DNA from: Cyrtodaria siliqua
Lineage: Eukaryota > Mollusca > Bivalvia > Adapedonta > Hiatellidae
DNA: 64,000 nt
NCBI GenBank assembly: GCA_037043455.1
Contig: JAWPHD010001346.1
Coordinates: 267,198 to 331,197 of the forward strand
Direction: 5' to 3'
The notes under the pieces were generated by a model. The model was not told the origin of the DNA, ran no database searches, and saw only the letters and a list, made by a program, of their open reading frames with translations. The translations under genes and the position numbers were made by a program. Below, one piece after another: positions 33,535 to 44,460 of the stretch (the first letter of the stretch is position 1; every line of letters begins with the position of its first letter).

Positions 33535-36043
33535 TTAGCTCTACTGATCAGAGATCAGCAGAGCTTATGCCGTGGTGCGGCGTCCGCTGTCCGTCCGTCT
33601 GTCTGTCCGTAAACTTTTTTTTGTAGCGACTACTCCTCTGAAACTACTGAATGGATTTTCATGAAACTTTACAGAAATGTTGCCCATGAAGTCTAGTTGA
33701 TCCTAGCAAAAATTCATGTTGATGTGAAATCCAAGATGGCCGCCAAAGCTAAAAATAGGTTTTTAAAAAACAAGTTTGTAGCGACTTCTTCATGAAAACT
33801 ATAAGTGATATTGATATGGGACTTTTTCTAAAATGATCAGCATGACATGATGTTGGTCCTTGTCGAAAATCGTTTTGATTCGACGTTAAACATTGCTGCC
33901 AGCGGCCATCTTTGTTTACATAGAGTTATATAATGAAAACTTGTAGCGACTACTCCTCTGAAACTACTTGACGGATTTTCATAAAACTTCACAGGAATGT
34001 TGCTCTTGATGTCTAATTGATCCTAGCAAAATTTCAGGTCGGCCGGAAATTCAAGATGGCCGCCACGGCTAAAAATAATTTTTCAAAATTCAAGTTTGTA
34101 GCGACTACTTCTTGAAAACTATAAGTGATATTGATATGGGACTTTTTCTAAAATGATCAGCATGACATGATGTTGGTCCTTGTCAAAAATCGTTTTGATT
34201 CAACGTTAAACATGGCTGCCAGCGGCCATCTTTGTTTACATACAGTTATATAGTAAAAACTTGTAGCGACTACTCCTTTGAAACTACTTGACAAATTTTC
34301 ATGAAACTTTACAGGAATGTTGCTCTTAATGTCTTATTGATCCTAGCAAAATTTCAGATCGGCCAGAAATTCAAGATGGCCGCCACAGCTAAAAATAGAT
34401 TTTTAAAAAAGAAGTTTGTAGCGACTACGTCTTGAAAACTATAAGTGATATTGATATGGGACTTTTTGTAAAATGATCAGCATGACATGATGGTTATCAG
34501 AGTCAAACATTATTTTGATTCGACGTTTAACATGGCTGCCAGTGGCCATCTTTGTTTACATAGAGTTTTTATGATGAAAACTTGTAGCGACTACTCCTCT
34601 GAAACTACTTGACGGATTTTCATGAAACTTCACAGGAATGTTGCTCTTGATGTCTAATTGATCCTAGCAAAATTTCAGGTCGGCGGGAAATTCAAGATGG
34701 CTGCCATGGCTAAAAATAGATTTTCAAAATACAAGTTTGTAGCGACTACTACTTGAAAACTATAAGTGATATTGATATTGGACTTTTTGTAAAATGATCA
34801 GCATGACATGATGTTGGTCCTTGTCAAAAATTGTTTTGATTCAACGTTAAACATGGCTGCCAGCGGCCATCTTTGTTTACATAGAGTTATAAAGTAAAAC
34901 TTGTAGCGACTAATCCTTTAAAACTACTCGGCAGATTTTCATGAAACTTTACAGGAATGTTGCTCTTAATGTTTAATTGATCCTAGCAAAATTTCAGATC
35001 GGTCAGAAATTCGAGATGGCCGCCACAGCTAAAATTAGATTTTTTAAAAAAGAAGTTTGTAGCGACTACTTCTTGAAAACTATAAGTGATATTGATATGG
35101 GACTTTTGTAAAATGATCAGCATGACATGGTGGTTATCAGAGTCAAACATTATTTTGATTCGACGTTAAACATGGCTGTCAGCGGCCATCTTTGTTTACA
35201 TAGAGTTATATAATGAAAACTTGTAGCGACTATTCCTGTGAAACTACTTGACGGATTTTCATGAAACTTCACAGGAATGTTGCTCTTGATGTCTAATTGA
35301 TCCTAGCAAAATTTCAGGTCGGCCAGAAATTCAAGATGGCCGCCACGGCTAAAAATAAGTGTAGCGACTACTTCCTGAAATCAAATCAAAATCAATCAGT
35401 AGAGCTTCAAGGTCATTGACCTCTTGTTAAAAAAAAGTTTGTAGCGACTACTTCTTGAAAACTGTGAGTGATATTGATATGGGACTTTTTCTAAAATGAT
35501 CAGCATGACATGATGTTGATCCTTGTCGAATATTATTTTGAATCAAAATTAAACCTGGGCACCAGTGGCCATCTTTGTTTACATAGAGTTTGTATAGAAA
35601 CATTTTTAGTGACTACTCCTCTGAAACTACTGGACGGATTTTCATGAAACTTCACAGGAATGTTGCTCTTGATGTCTAGTTGATCCTAGCACAATTTCAG
35701 ATCGGCTGGAAATTCAAGATGGCCACCACGGCTAAACATAGATTTTTAAAAACAAGTTTGTAGCGACTACTTCTTGAAAACTATAAGTGATATTGATATG
35801 GGACTTTTTCTGAAATGATCAGCATGACAAGATGTTGATCCTTGTCGAAAATTATTTTGATTCAACATTAAACATGGCTGCCAGTGGCCATCTTTGTTTA
35901 TCTAGAGTTATATAGTAAAAACTTCAACTTTTAGCGACTACTCCTCTGAAACTACTTGACAGTTTTTATGAAACTTCACAGGAATACTGACCTAGCTATC
36001 AAAATCTATCAGTAGAGCTTCAAGGTCATTGACCTCTTGTTAT
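33535..36043 (+). repeat. Dispersed repeat family A, copy 4 (longest)
   Basis: From TTTTTAGCTCTACTGATCAG to TCAAGGTCATTGACCTCTTG. About seven units of roughly 320 bp. An internal end motif (CAAGGTCATTGACCTCTTG near 35410) shows a composite of two copies. Ends about 190 bp before the AMBRA1 micro-exon. Confidence 0.87.
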
Positions 36044-36229
36044 ATATGTTAGATTTTAATTGACTGAAATGCACTTCGCATCAATTATTGATAGATTATT
36101 TATCCGTTAATGTTCCTCTTCTACTTGAAATGGATCCATTTGATTGGTCAATCACTCCAGCCTCGTTCCCAGATAAGTGATAAGTAGAGCTAAGCATTAA
36201 CGTTAAAGGTGAACTGTTAACCATTTCAG

Positions 36230-36286
36230 CTGGTTGCTCAGATATACAAACTAGACAAGAAGGGAGCTGGTGAAAAATCTATGAAG
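36230..36286 (+). CDS. AMBRA1: AMBRA1 micro-exon, WD40 blade
   Basis: This is a 57-bp, 19-codon exon between acceptor AACCATTTCAG (36229) and donor ATGAAG|GTAAAA (36287); phase 0 at both ends. It encodes LVAQIYKLDKKGAGEKSMK, aligning with human MVAQVFRLQQAHGGETSMR. It lies 20.8 kb downstream of the previous exon, across the largest satellite block of the window. Confidence 0.92.
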
Positions 36287-36611
36287 GTAAAATCTTTTAT
36301 ACTGTGAGTTTCTTCTGTTTGTGTTGTTGCAAAATGGGATCCAGACCTTTGTTTGATATTTTCACGTCTAAGCCTGCATCTAAATTTGCATTGAGCTATG
36401 TTACAAGAAACTTTGCTTTGCGTTGGATAAGTATTTAATAGAAAACACAAGCGATAATGCTATTTCCGCGACAAAAACAGTGGTTGCTTTAACAAACAAA
36501 CACCAGTAAAAGAATTATGATTGTAAAATACTTGTAAAACAACATTAGTGTAAAAGCATACATTCAAATGCTTCATCATAGTGAAACATAAAAAAAGAAT
36601 TGTTTACATTC

Positions 36612-37533
36612 CACCAGGGACATTCTGCACACATGAAATACTTACGTACATGAATGTTTTCATTTTCAGCGCGCCAAGGACATTCTGCACACATACAATA
36701 CTGATATATGTAGCCGTGTGACTGTTTTCATTTTCAGCACACCAAGGACATTCTGCTCACATACAATACTGATATATGTAGCCGTGTGACTGTTTTCATT
36801 TTCAGCACACCAAGGACATTCTGCACACCTACAATACTGATATATGTAGCCGTGTGACTGTTTTCATTTTCAGAGCGCCAAGGACATTCTGCACACATAC
36901 AGTACTGATATATGTAGCCATGTGACTGTTATCATTTTCAGCACACCAAGGACATTCTGCTCACATACAATACTGATATATGTAGCCATGTGCCTGTTTT
37001 CATTTTCAGCACACCAAGGACATTCTGCACACATACAATACTGATATATGTAGCCGTGTGACTGTTTTCCTTTTCAGCACACCAAGGACATTCTGCACAC
37101 ATACAATACTGATATATGTAGCCGTGTGACTGTTTTCATTTCTGCTCATATACAATACTGATATAGTAGCCGTTTGACTGTTTTCATTTTCAGCACACCA
37201 AGGACATTCTGCTCACATACAATACTGATATATGTAGCCGTGTGACTGTTTTCATTTTCAGCACACCAAGGACATCCTGCACACATACAATACTGATATA
37301 TGTAACCATGTGAGTGTTTTCATTTTCAGCACACCAAGGACATTCTGCTCACATACAATACTGATATATGTAGCCATGTGAGTGTTTTCATTTTCAGCAC
37401 ACCAAGGACATTCTGCTCACATACAATACTGATATATGTAGCCATGTGAGTGTTTTCATTTTCAGCACACCAAGGACATTCTGCTCACATACAATACTGA
37501 TATATGTAGCCATGTGACTGTTTTCATTTTCAG
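36612..37533 (+). repeat. Exon-derived satellite with splice acceptors (68-bp unit)
   Basis: About 13 copies of an exact 68-bp unit plus a degenerate first one. Each full unit has the polypyrimidine tract and acceptor TGTTTTCATTTTCAG, then 48 bases matching the start of the AMBRA1 exon at 37534 (coding [16 protein letters not shown]). In the copies ending 37309, 37377 and 37445 these 48 bases are followed at once by a donor, CAT|GTGAGT. Acceptors are at 37261, 37329, 37397, 37465 and 37533 in the last five units. One unit near 37140 has an internal deletion of its acceptor. Confidence 0.95.
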
Positions 37534-37673
37534 CACACCAAGGACATCCTGCACACGTGTAATACTGATATACGCAGCCATGTGAGCGGCAACTCCGCCA
37601 GGTGGCTCCCACTGGCAGGCCAGGGTCTCGTATATGGCACAAACAGGGGAGACTTGAATATCTGTAAACCAGG
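37534..37673 (+). CDS. AMBRA1: AMBRA1 exon, last WD40 strand; source of the 68-bp satellite
   Basis: The acceptor is TTTTCATTTTCAG at 37533 and the donor CCAGG|GTAGGC at 37674; 140 bp, phase 0 in and phase 2 out. It encodes [20 protein letters not shown], then [20 protein letters not shown] and LNICKPG. Human AMBRA1 has [20 protein letters not shown] and YGTNKGDLVICRP at this place. The first 48 exon bases and the preceding acceptor are repeated about 13 times immediately upstream. The true exon is the last, most diverged copy: the upstream copies lack the conserved SARWLP segment and run into another acceptor. Confidence 0.93.
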
Positions 37674-37994
37674 GTAGGCACCAAATTATTAATTATATAC
37701 TTATTTGTTTGAATATTTGCCTATGCATTGGTACTAATATGTCGCCGTCCTATTTCCCTCAGCTACCTGTTAAATGGACAAGTATGAAAAGCTGGCATAT
37801 TTACTGCTGAAATGACTGATTAGCTGAGGTATTTTTACAGACCATTGATCGAGGCCTGAGTAAAACCGTTTGTTTGAATAGCATTGCTATATTGAATATT
37901 ATCTAAGAAATATTATATACCGGGTAATATGTTATCCTTTACTTTGTGAATGTAAAGAACAAGTAAATATTTTAGCTTTACTTCATACAAACAC

Positions 37995-40235
37995 TTTGTT
38001 GATAGTTCCCCTTCTGAAAATATATGCACCTTCTAAAGTTAAATGCACCATCTGAAGTTATATGTACGTTGCGAAGTTATTTGTAGGTTCTGAAGCTATA
38101 TGCACATTCTGAAGTTATTTATGAAGTTATATGTACGTATACACTCTGAACTTATATGCACCATGCACCTTCTGAAGTTATATACACCTTCTGAAGTTAT
38201 ATACACCTTCTGAAGTTATATGCCCCTTCTGAAGTTATACGCCCCTTCTGCAGTTATATGATGCCCCTTTTGAAGTTTTAGGATGCCCCTTTTGAAGTTA
38301 TATGATGCCCCTTCTGAATGTATATTTGCCCTTTCTGCATTGATGCACCTTCTGAAGTTATATACACCTTCTTAAATGCATCTTCTGCACCTTCTGAAGT
38401 TATATGATGCCCTTTCTGAAGTTATGTGTGCCTTCTTAAATAAAATACACCTTCTGAAATTATATGCTCCATCTGAAGTAACATACACCATATGAAGTTG
38501 TATACACCATCATATACACCTTCTGAAGTTCTTTGCAGCTTCTGAAGTTAAATACACCTTCTGAAGTTATATGCACCATCTGAAGTTATATACACCATCA
38601 TATACACTTTCTGAAGTTATATGCACCTTCTGAAGCTATTTGCAGCTTCTGAAGTTATATGCACCATCTGAAATTATATACACCTTCTGAAGTTATATGA
38701 CACCATCTGAAGTTATATGCATCTTATACACCTTCTGAAGTTATTTACACCATCATATACACTTTCTGAAGTTATATGCACCTTCTGAAGCTTTTTGCAG
38801 CTTCTGAAGTTATATGCACCATCTGAAATTATATACACCTTCTGAAGTTATATGACACCATCTGACGTTATATGACACCATCTAAAGTTATATACACCAT
38901 CATATACACCTAAAGTTATATGTACCTTCTGAAGTTCTTTGCAGCTTCTTAAGTTATATTCACCCTCTGAAGTTATATGCCCCTTCTGAAGTTATATACA
39001 CCTTCTGAAGTTATATGCCTCTTCAGAAGTGATATGCCCCTTCTGAAGTCATATGCCTCTTCTGAAGTTATTTACACCTTCTGAAGTTATATACACCTTC
39101 TGAAGTTATATGCCCCTTCTGAAGTTATATGCCCCTTCTGATGTTACATGCCTCTTCAGAAGTTATATACATCTTCTGAAGTTATATGCCCCTTCTGAAG
39201 TTATATGCCCCTTCTGATGTTACATGCCTATTCAGAAGTTATATACATCTTCTGAAGTTATATGCCCCTTCTGAAGTTATATGCCCCTTCTGATGTTACA
39301 TGCCTCTTCAGAAGTTATATACATCTTCAGAAGTTATATGCCTCTTCAGAAGTTATATGCCTCTTCAGAAGTTATATGCCTCTTCTGAAGTCACATGCAC
39401 TTTCAGAAGTTATATGCCCTTTCAGAAGTTATATGCCCCTTCTGAAGTTATATGCACCTTTTGAAGTTATATGCCCCTTCTTAAGTTATATACACCTTCT
39501 GAAGTCATATGCCTCTTCAGAAGTTATATGCCCCTTCTGAAGTTATATGCCCCTTCTGAAGTTATATGCACCTTCTGAAGTTATATGCCCCTTCTGAAGT
39601 TATATGCACCTTTTGAAGTTATATGCCCCTTCTTAAGTTATATACACCTTCTGAAGTCATATGCCTCTTCAGAAGTTATATGCCCCTTCTGAAGTTATAT
39701 GCCCCTTCTGAAGTTATATGCACCTTCTGAAGTTATATGCCCCTTCTGAAGTTATATACACCTTCTGAAGTCATATGCCTCTTCAGAAGTTATATGCCCC
39801 TTCTGAAGTTATATGCCCCTTCTGAAGTTATATGCCCCTTCTGAAGTTATATACACCTTCTGAAGTTATATGCCCCTTCTGAAGTTATATACACCTTCTG
39901 AAGTCATATGACTCTTCAGAAGTTATATGCCCCTTCTGAAGTCATATACACCTTCGGAAGTTATTTACACCTTCTGAAGTCATAATCACCTTCTGAAATG
40001 ATATGCACTATCTTGAAGTTATATGCACCTTCTGAAGTCATAATCACCTTCTGAAATGATATGCACTATCTTGAAGTTATCTGCAACATCTTAAAGTTAT
40101 ATGCACCTTCTGAAGTTAAACACACATTCTGAAGTTATATGCACCTTGTGAAGTTAGGTGCACCTTATAAAGGCTGTTTTAAAGTTATTCTGGTACGCAC
40201 CTTCTGAAGATGCCCCTTCTTAAGTCATATGCACA
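37995..40235 (+). repeat. 18-bp satellite filling the last AMBRA1 intron
   Basis: Tandem units of 18 bp, TTCTGAAGTTATATGCCC or TTCTGAAGTTATATACACC, more degenerate at both edges and most regular at 39100-39900. A local higher-order repeat includes CTTCAGAAGTTATATGCC. The intron 37674-40309 holds almost nothing else. A 92-codon frame at 39262 is a by-product of the six-codon period. Confidence 0.94.
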
Positions 40236-40309
40236 TTTTGAAGTTACAATTAATTTTGCTTCCTAGAGATTTATTATGTTGAAGATAACATTACTGTAAA
40301 CCATTGCAG

Positions 40310-40538
40310 TGTCAAGGTTATCGTGGACAAGGCCGAGGCACCAGAAACAGGCTACTCGGTGGAAAACCTCTCCAGTACCGGCAACATTCGCCGCTGTCTC
40401 CTGCGACGGGTTCCCTGGATGAATTACTCGAGTCCCCACAGAGTGAGCACTTCTACACAGACAGCTGGTGTGCGTCAGTCAGCGAGTACGCAGACCGAAA
40501 TCTCGGAAAATACAGACGAGAATGAGATATTTGTATGA
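40310..40538 (+). CDS. AMBRA1: AMBRA1 terminal exon with two TQT motifs
   Basis: The acceptor is ACCATTGCAG at 40309. The exon enters in phase 2 (GG|T gives Gly) and ends at TGA 40536-40538. It encodes VKVIVDKAEAPETGYSVENL and then a segment with STSTQTAGVRQSASTQTE. The two TQT motifs, 11 residues apart, correspond to the paired dynein-light-chain motifs of human AMBRA1 (SQGTQT and AETQTE), which tether AMBRA1 to the dynein motor complex. The protein ends 13 residues after the second TQTE, whereas human AMBRA1 has roughly 200 more residues. A weak donor-like TTT|GTATGA overlaps the stop, so a longer spliced form cannot be excluded, but I found no downstream exon. ATTAAA near 40577 is a possible poly(A) signal. 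Confidence 0.93.
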
Positions 40539-40634
40539 AAATAACATTTTTTTATTTTTTTTTGAATATGGCAGTGATTAAATAGACATAAATACGAGGA
40601 ATATTGAGCCAATCCTATTGTTAGAACACACTAA

Positions 40635-40788
40635 GGGCTATTCCATTAAAACATGCCCGGGAACCCAGAGAAGCAATTTAGTAAACATCTATGGATGGTT
40701 CTTTAAACTCAGTTTTACATCTCTGGGTGGGTGTTCAGTTTCAAAAGTGCTTTCCTGTGGTCCCATGTATGTTTTAACGGAATAGCCC
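40635..40788. mobile_element. MITE with GGGCTATTCC termini just after AMBRA1
   Basis: 154 bp with inverted ends: GGGCTATTCCATTAAAACAT on the left; the right end read inward gives GGGCTATTCCGTTAAAACAT. Begins 97 bp after the AMBRA1 stop, so it is probably within or next to the 3' UTR. No perfect target duplication (TAA left, AAA right). Confidence 0.85.
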
Positions 40789-41755
40789 AAATGATAAAGA
40801 CAGGTGGTTTTGATTACTTGGAAGTTGACACAAAGTTCAGATATTCCTAGAGATATTCATAAAAAGTAAATTAAATCATACCAAAGTGTAGAACAGTATG
40901 GCCTAGTTTACTACATACATTTATATTGTAAAGAGATACTTTTGTACCTAGTACAATGGTGACATTACGAATTTTGCTTTTTTCGGCTGTGACATAAAGC
41001 AAAATGGTGGAATATCTCAGTTATTGTAGGTAACATTATCTGCCATAATGAAGAAAAAAAACAATATGACAGCGTTCATTAAAATATAAAAGTTGTAAAA
41101 CATATAGAAAATGTGGATAATCTTCATGAACTAGAATACTGTCGATGACTTTTACCATCACAGGCCTGACAAATTTCCAAATAAAATCGGGTTTCTCCAG
41201 ATTTTTCAGTCGCTCTCCGGATTTAAGTGTACAATCACCGGATTTTCCATCAAAACAAAATGTTCTTGAATTAACAGCTATATTTTCACTGTTTATCTGC
41301 TATTTCATTACCTTGTACGAGTATTACCTTTCATACCCGATCCAACCCCTTCCCCAAGAAGCGAAAACAGGGTTGGCTGGGGTATGAAATAAAACCTTAA
41401 TTTCGGCTTAAAAAGTTGGCATATTGTGAAATTAAAACTTTTAATAGGTAATTTTAACCAGGTTGTCACATTTTTTCAGTAAAAAATATTTTTAAACTTG
41501 TTTTATTGTCAAAATGTCCGTTTTAGAGTCCTGTTAATATAACCTTTCCCATCACTTAATGGAATTGAGGTGAGACCACGTAATGTCCTCAATCAGTCAA
41601 TCAATCAAATCTTTTATTCACTCTGTTCATTACAGTAATGACATCATGGGGTCATGAATATAGTATACATTAATAAGGCTCAAACATGGTACAATGTGTA
41701 TTATTAAATAGCATATAGTAAGTCTAAATCGTTGGGAGAGTTACTTTAAACGTTA
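40789..41755. other. No gene recognised
   Basis: AT-rich sequence downstream of AMBRA1. An 80-codon frame at 41145 has no recognisable domain. AATAAA occurs near 41180 and 41387 and could serve a long 3' UTR. CAATCAATCAAATCTTTTAT near 41600 resembles the tail end of the SINE at 49710 and may be a decayed fragment. Confidence 0.5.
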
Positions 41756-42441
41756 GGCCTCAAAAAATTAATTACCTGGTTCTCAGGCCACTTTTTCTGA
41801 GAAGAGATGCGGGCGGGCGCATTTTTTTTTACAATTTTACAGTGGTCAACAGACACGAGGGCGATTTTTTTTTTATCCAAACTTTTAATTCCAATACATG
41901 TATTGATGCAAAATATCTCGAAATACATGTGCAATAACCAGTTGGATCAGCTCATCTCTATTGTCGATCATTACCTTATAATTTCTTCCCGACTTATGCT
42001 TCTTTCAATCACAATAAGTCCGTATATTTGTATAAGATCACGCATGAACTTCAATCGCGATGACACCCCCATTATTGCATATTGTTGTGAGACTTTGTCG
42101 ATTAGATGCTTGAATAAATCGCCTGTTCTGTAGCACCTACTAGTTCCAAGCGTCTCAAGCGTCTGACTCTCCTAGATTGGTACCCGTACGACTGCAACAC
42201 TCACAAGCTAGCGAGCAGAGCGGCATATAGTCGGCCGCGCACCAGTCTACCCACAAGGGGATTCCCTGAGGTAGTTGCATGTAAAAACCGGAACAAACTT
42301 GGGTGCGGAACTTTTTTTTCGAAATTTCGGTAGCGCATTTCCAATTTTTATTTTATTACTTTTGAGATAAAATCGGCAATGCGGCACCAAAAAAAGACAT
42401 GCGGGCGGGCCTGAGAACCAGGTAATTAATTTTTTATGGCC
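41756..42441. mobile_element. PIF/Harbinger-type MITE, copy 2 (inverted)
   Basis: 686 bp, opposite orientation to 6482-7132. Ends GGCCTCAAAAAATTAATTAC and ATTAATTTTTTATGGCC. TTA is duplicated on both sides (41753-41755 and 42442-42444). The interior shares CGAGCAGAGCGG, CCCACAAGGGGATTCCC and GCGGGCGGGC with copy 1. The 108-codon frame at 41807 lies wholly inside and is not a gene. Confidence 0.92.
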
Positions 42442-42444
42442 TTA

Positions 42445-44460
42445 ATTCCTCAGCATAATTGTAATAGCGTATACAATCTACTCTTTCTTTCTATAAATAT
42501 TGGTTAAGTATACTATAAATAAACAATAGAGTATTAAACAGCAAAACACTCTGCTTAGACTGTTATTTTCCTGTTTCTTATTTGATTATATTCAAATGGA
42601 TGCATTATATCATACAGGTTAACATAGCAGTCATTATGGTAAAGGTTATAATAAAGCAAAAGACAATGAATGGTAATTTACATACAATGGTTTGCAGTTT
42701 ATCTGACACACAAGTAAGAAAGTATCATTTGGGAAAGATTGATTAATTATTGTTCAATGTTACAGTGTCGTACTGGAGCAAATTAAACGTGCATTTATAC
42801 AACATTATATTTTAGTTGTTTGTTTTTTTAAATTTGCTTACCTCCCTTTAACTATTTCATTGCACAAGTTCGACTAAAATACTACTAAATACTTGTTATA
42901 AATACGTGTTATTTTCGTCTGCTTTGTCCAGCATATCACTCCTTGCACGAGACTTCCGTGCGCCTGTCTATATATGTATAAGATGTTATTTATAAATAAA
43001 AGTTTTCCTGGGTTTAAGTCGTATTGGAATAAATGTTTATAGGTAAGAAATTTTTTTCATCTTCACTAATCATCATTATTTTGTATATAGCATGGTTAAA
43101 TACGTATCATATAAAAATTAACAAATTTTAACATATTATAGTACATTTTATAACAAATACGACAATTGTAAGATTCTTATTTAGAGGTACCCCCGCTGGT
43201 CAACACCTTGACACATATGGTACGAAGACGAAAGTCTGGGAAAATGTATTGTCTAGGGTCCTCTGCACTCACATATGATTCATAGGGTTATGGTAAACTG
43301 TTACATGGTACAAGGTTATTATTGAAAAAAAATAATAATAATAATTTTAATGAACTCACAAATTTCTAAATTCTGTTGTGTTACGCTCCATAGTCAGAGG
43401 AGTATTTTCAAGTGTTGAACCAATGTGGGTCATCCATGTAATGCACGGACTGAATATACAGTTAACATCTAAGAACATAATTAGTTCCTTTAGTGACATA
43501 ACGACATGTGTAATAGCAGCAATATATCTGTGGCTTCTTTAATTGGTCGAGCTAATTGAAATAGCAAGTGTGAGGAACTAGCAACTCCTTGTGTGTGGTA
43601 TCACTATAACAGCTGCTGTACGATGATTATAACTTGTATAAGAGTTATTAAAACTTTATTTGCATTCAGCACGAATGTGTGTAGAAAAGTAAGAGCACTT
43701 TCATGAAAAAAATAGAAATTAAACAGTCTTTCTAATTGAATTACGCAGTCCTTCCTGAAACAAACTAGTTTTTTGCACGTTGAAGTATGCTAATCTATTA
43801 TGTTCTAAAACAAGCAAACAGTGCATTAATTTGTATTAATTGCATATCTAATTAAATTTGCGATTTAAGAAAATAAGTGTGAAAATCAAGTTGCACGCTC
43901 CAAATTCCCATTTAAAAGTGTTCTTTTCGCGCTTTAAATCTTGAACTTTAAAGATCTCAGGATTTGGTGTTAAAACGTTTTGACAAGACTGCTATCAAGT
44001 GTATTTGGCTAGAAATGAAAACACAGAATAGCTATGCAGAACCTCGCCATTCTTTGTTTAAGTCGTGCCTGGAGTGGTTTAATAAGATAATACAAGGCAC
44101 CGACATAGTATGTTCTATGTAATTAAGCAAAAAGAGTTGTTTTAACCCTTTTTACCTGCTACATATATATAATGGAATGTTCTTTCTTTGAATGAAGACC
44201 ATTCCATTTATGTGACAAGGTTTTTTTGGGGGGGAAATGACTGATCAGCAGCCGGACATTGTAAACCTGAGTTAAACTCTGGGTTTACAATGGACGCAAA
44301 GGCTATTATAGTCATGCTTAGCGGGTTAAGGGTTAAGGAATGAGTTGAAGTACATACAGAATTATTAACCAGTCATACATATTTAATAGTGCTCAGTGAA
44401 CACATGTATCTGGACATGTACACTTCCTGTCTGAGCCCAGCTTTCATCATTCTTATTAGC
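42445..44460. other. No gene or repeat recognised
   Basis: AT-rich, non-repetitive at the scale I can see, with only short random frames. I found no homology, RNA gene or transposon end here. Confidence 0.5.

Noticed and set aside
36600..37560. CRISPR-like appearance of regularly spaced repeats
   Set aside because: There are no unique spacers; the whole 68-bp unit is repeated, and the DNA is clearly eukaryotic with spliced exons.
39262..39540. 92-codon frame in the last AMBRA1 intron
   Set aside because: Product of the 18-bp satellite (six codons per unit).
41145..41387. 80-codon frame downstream of AMBRA1
   Set aside because: No recognisable domain, no splice-phase link to AMBRA1, low-complexity Ser/Phe composition; probably chance or a decayed repeat.
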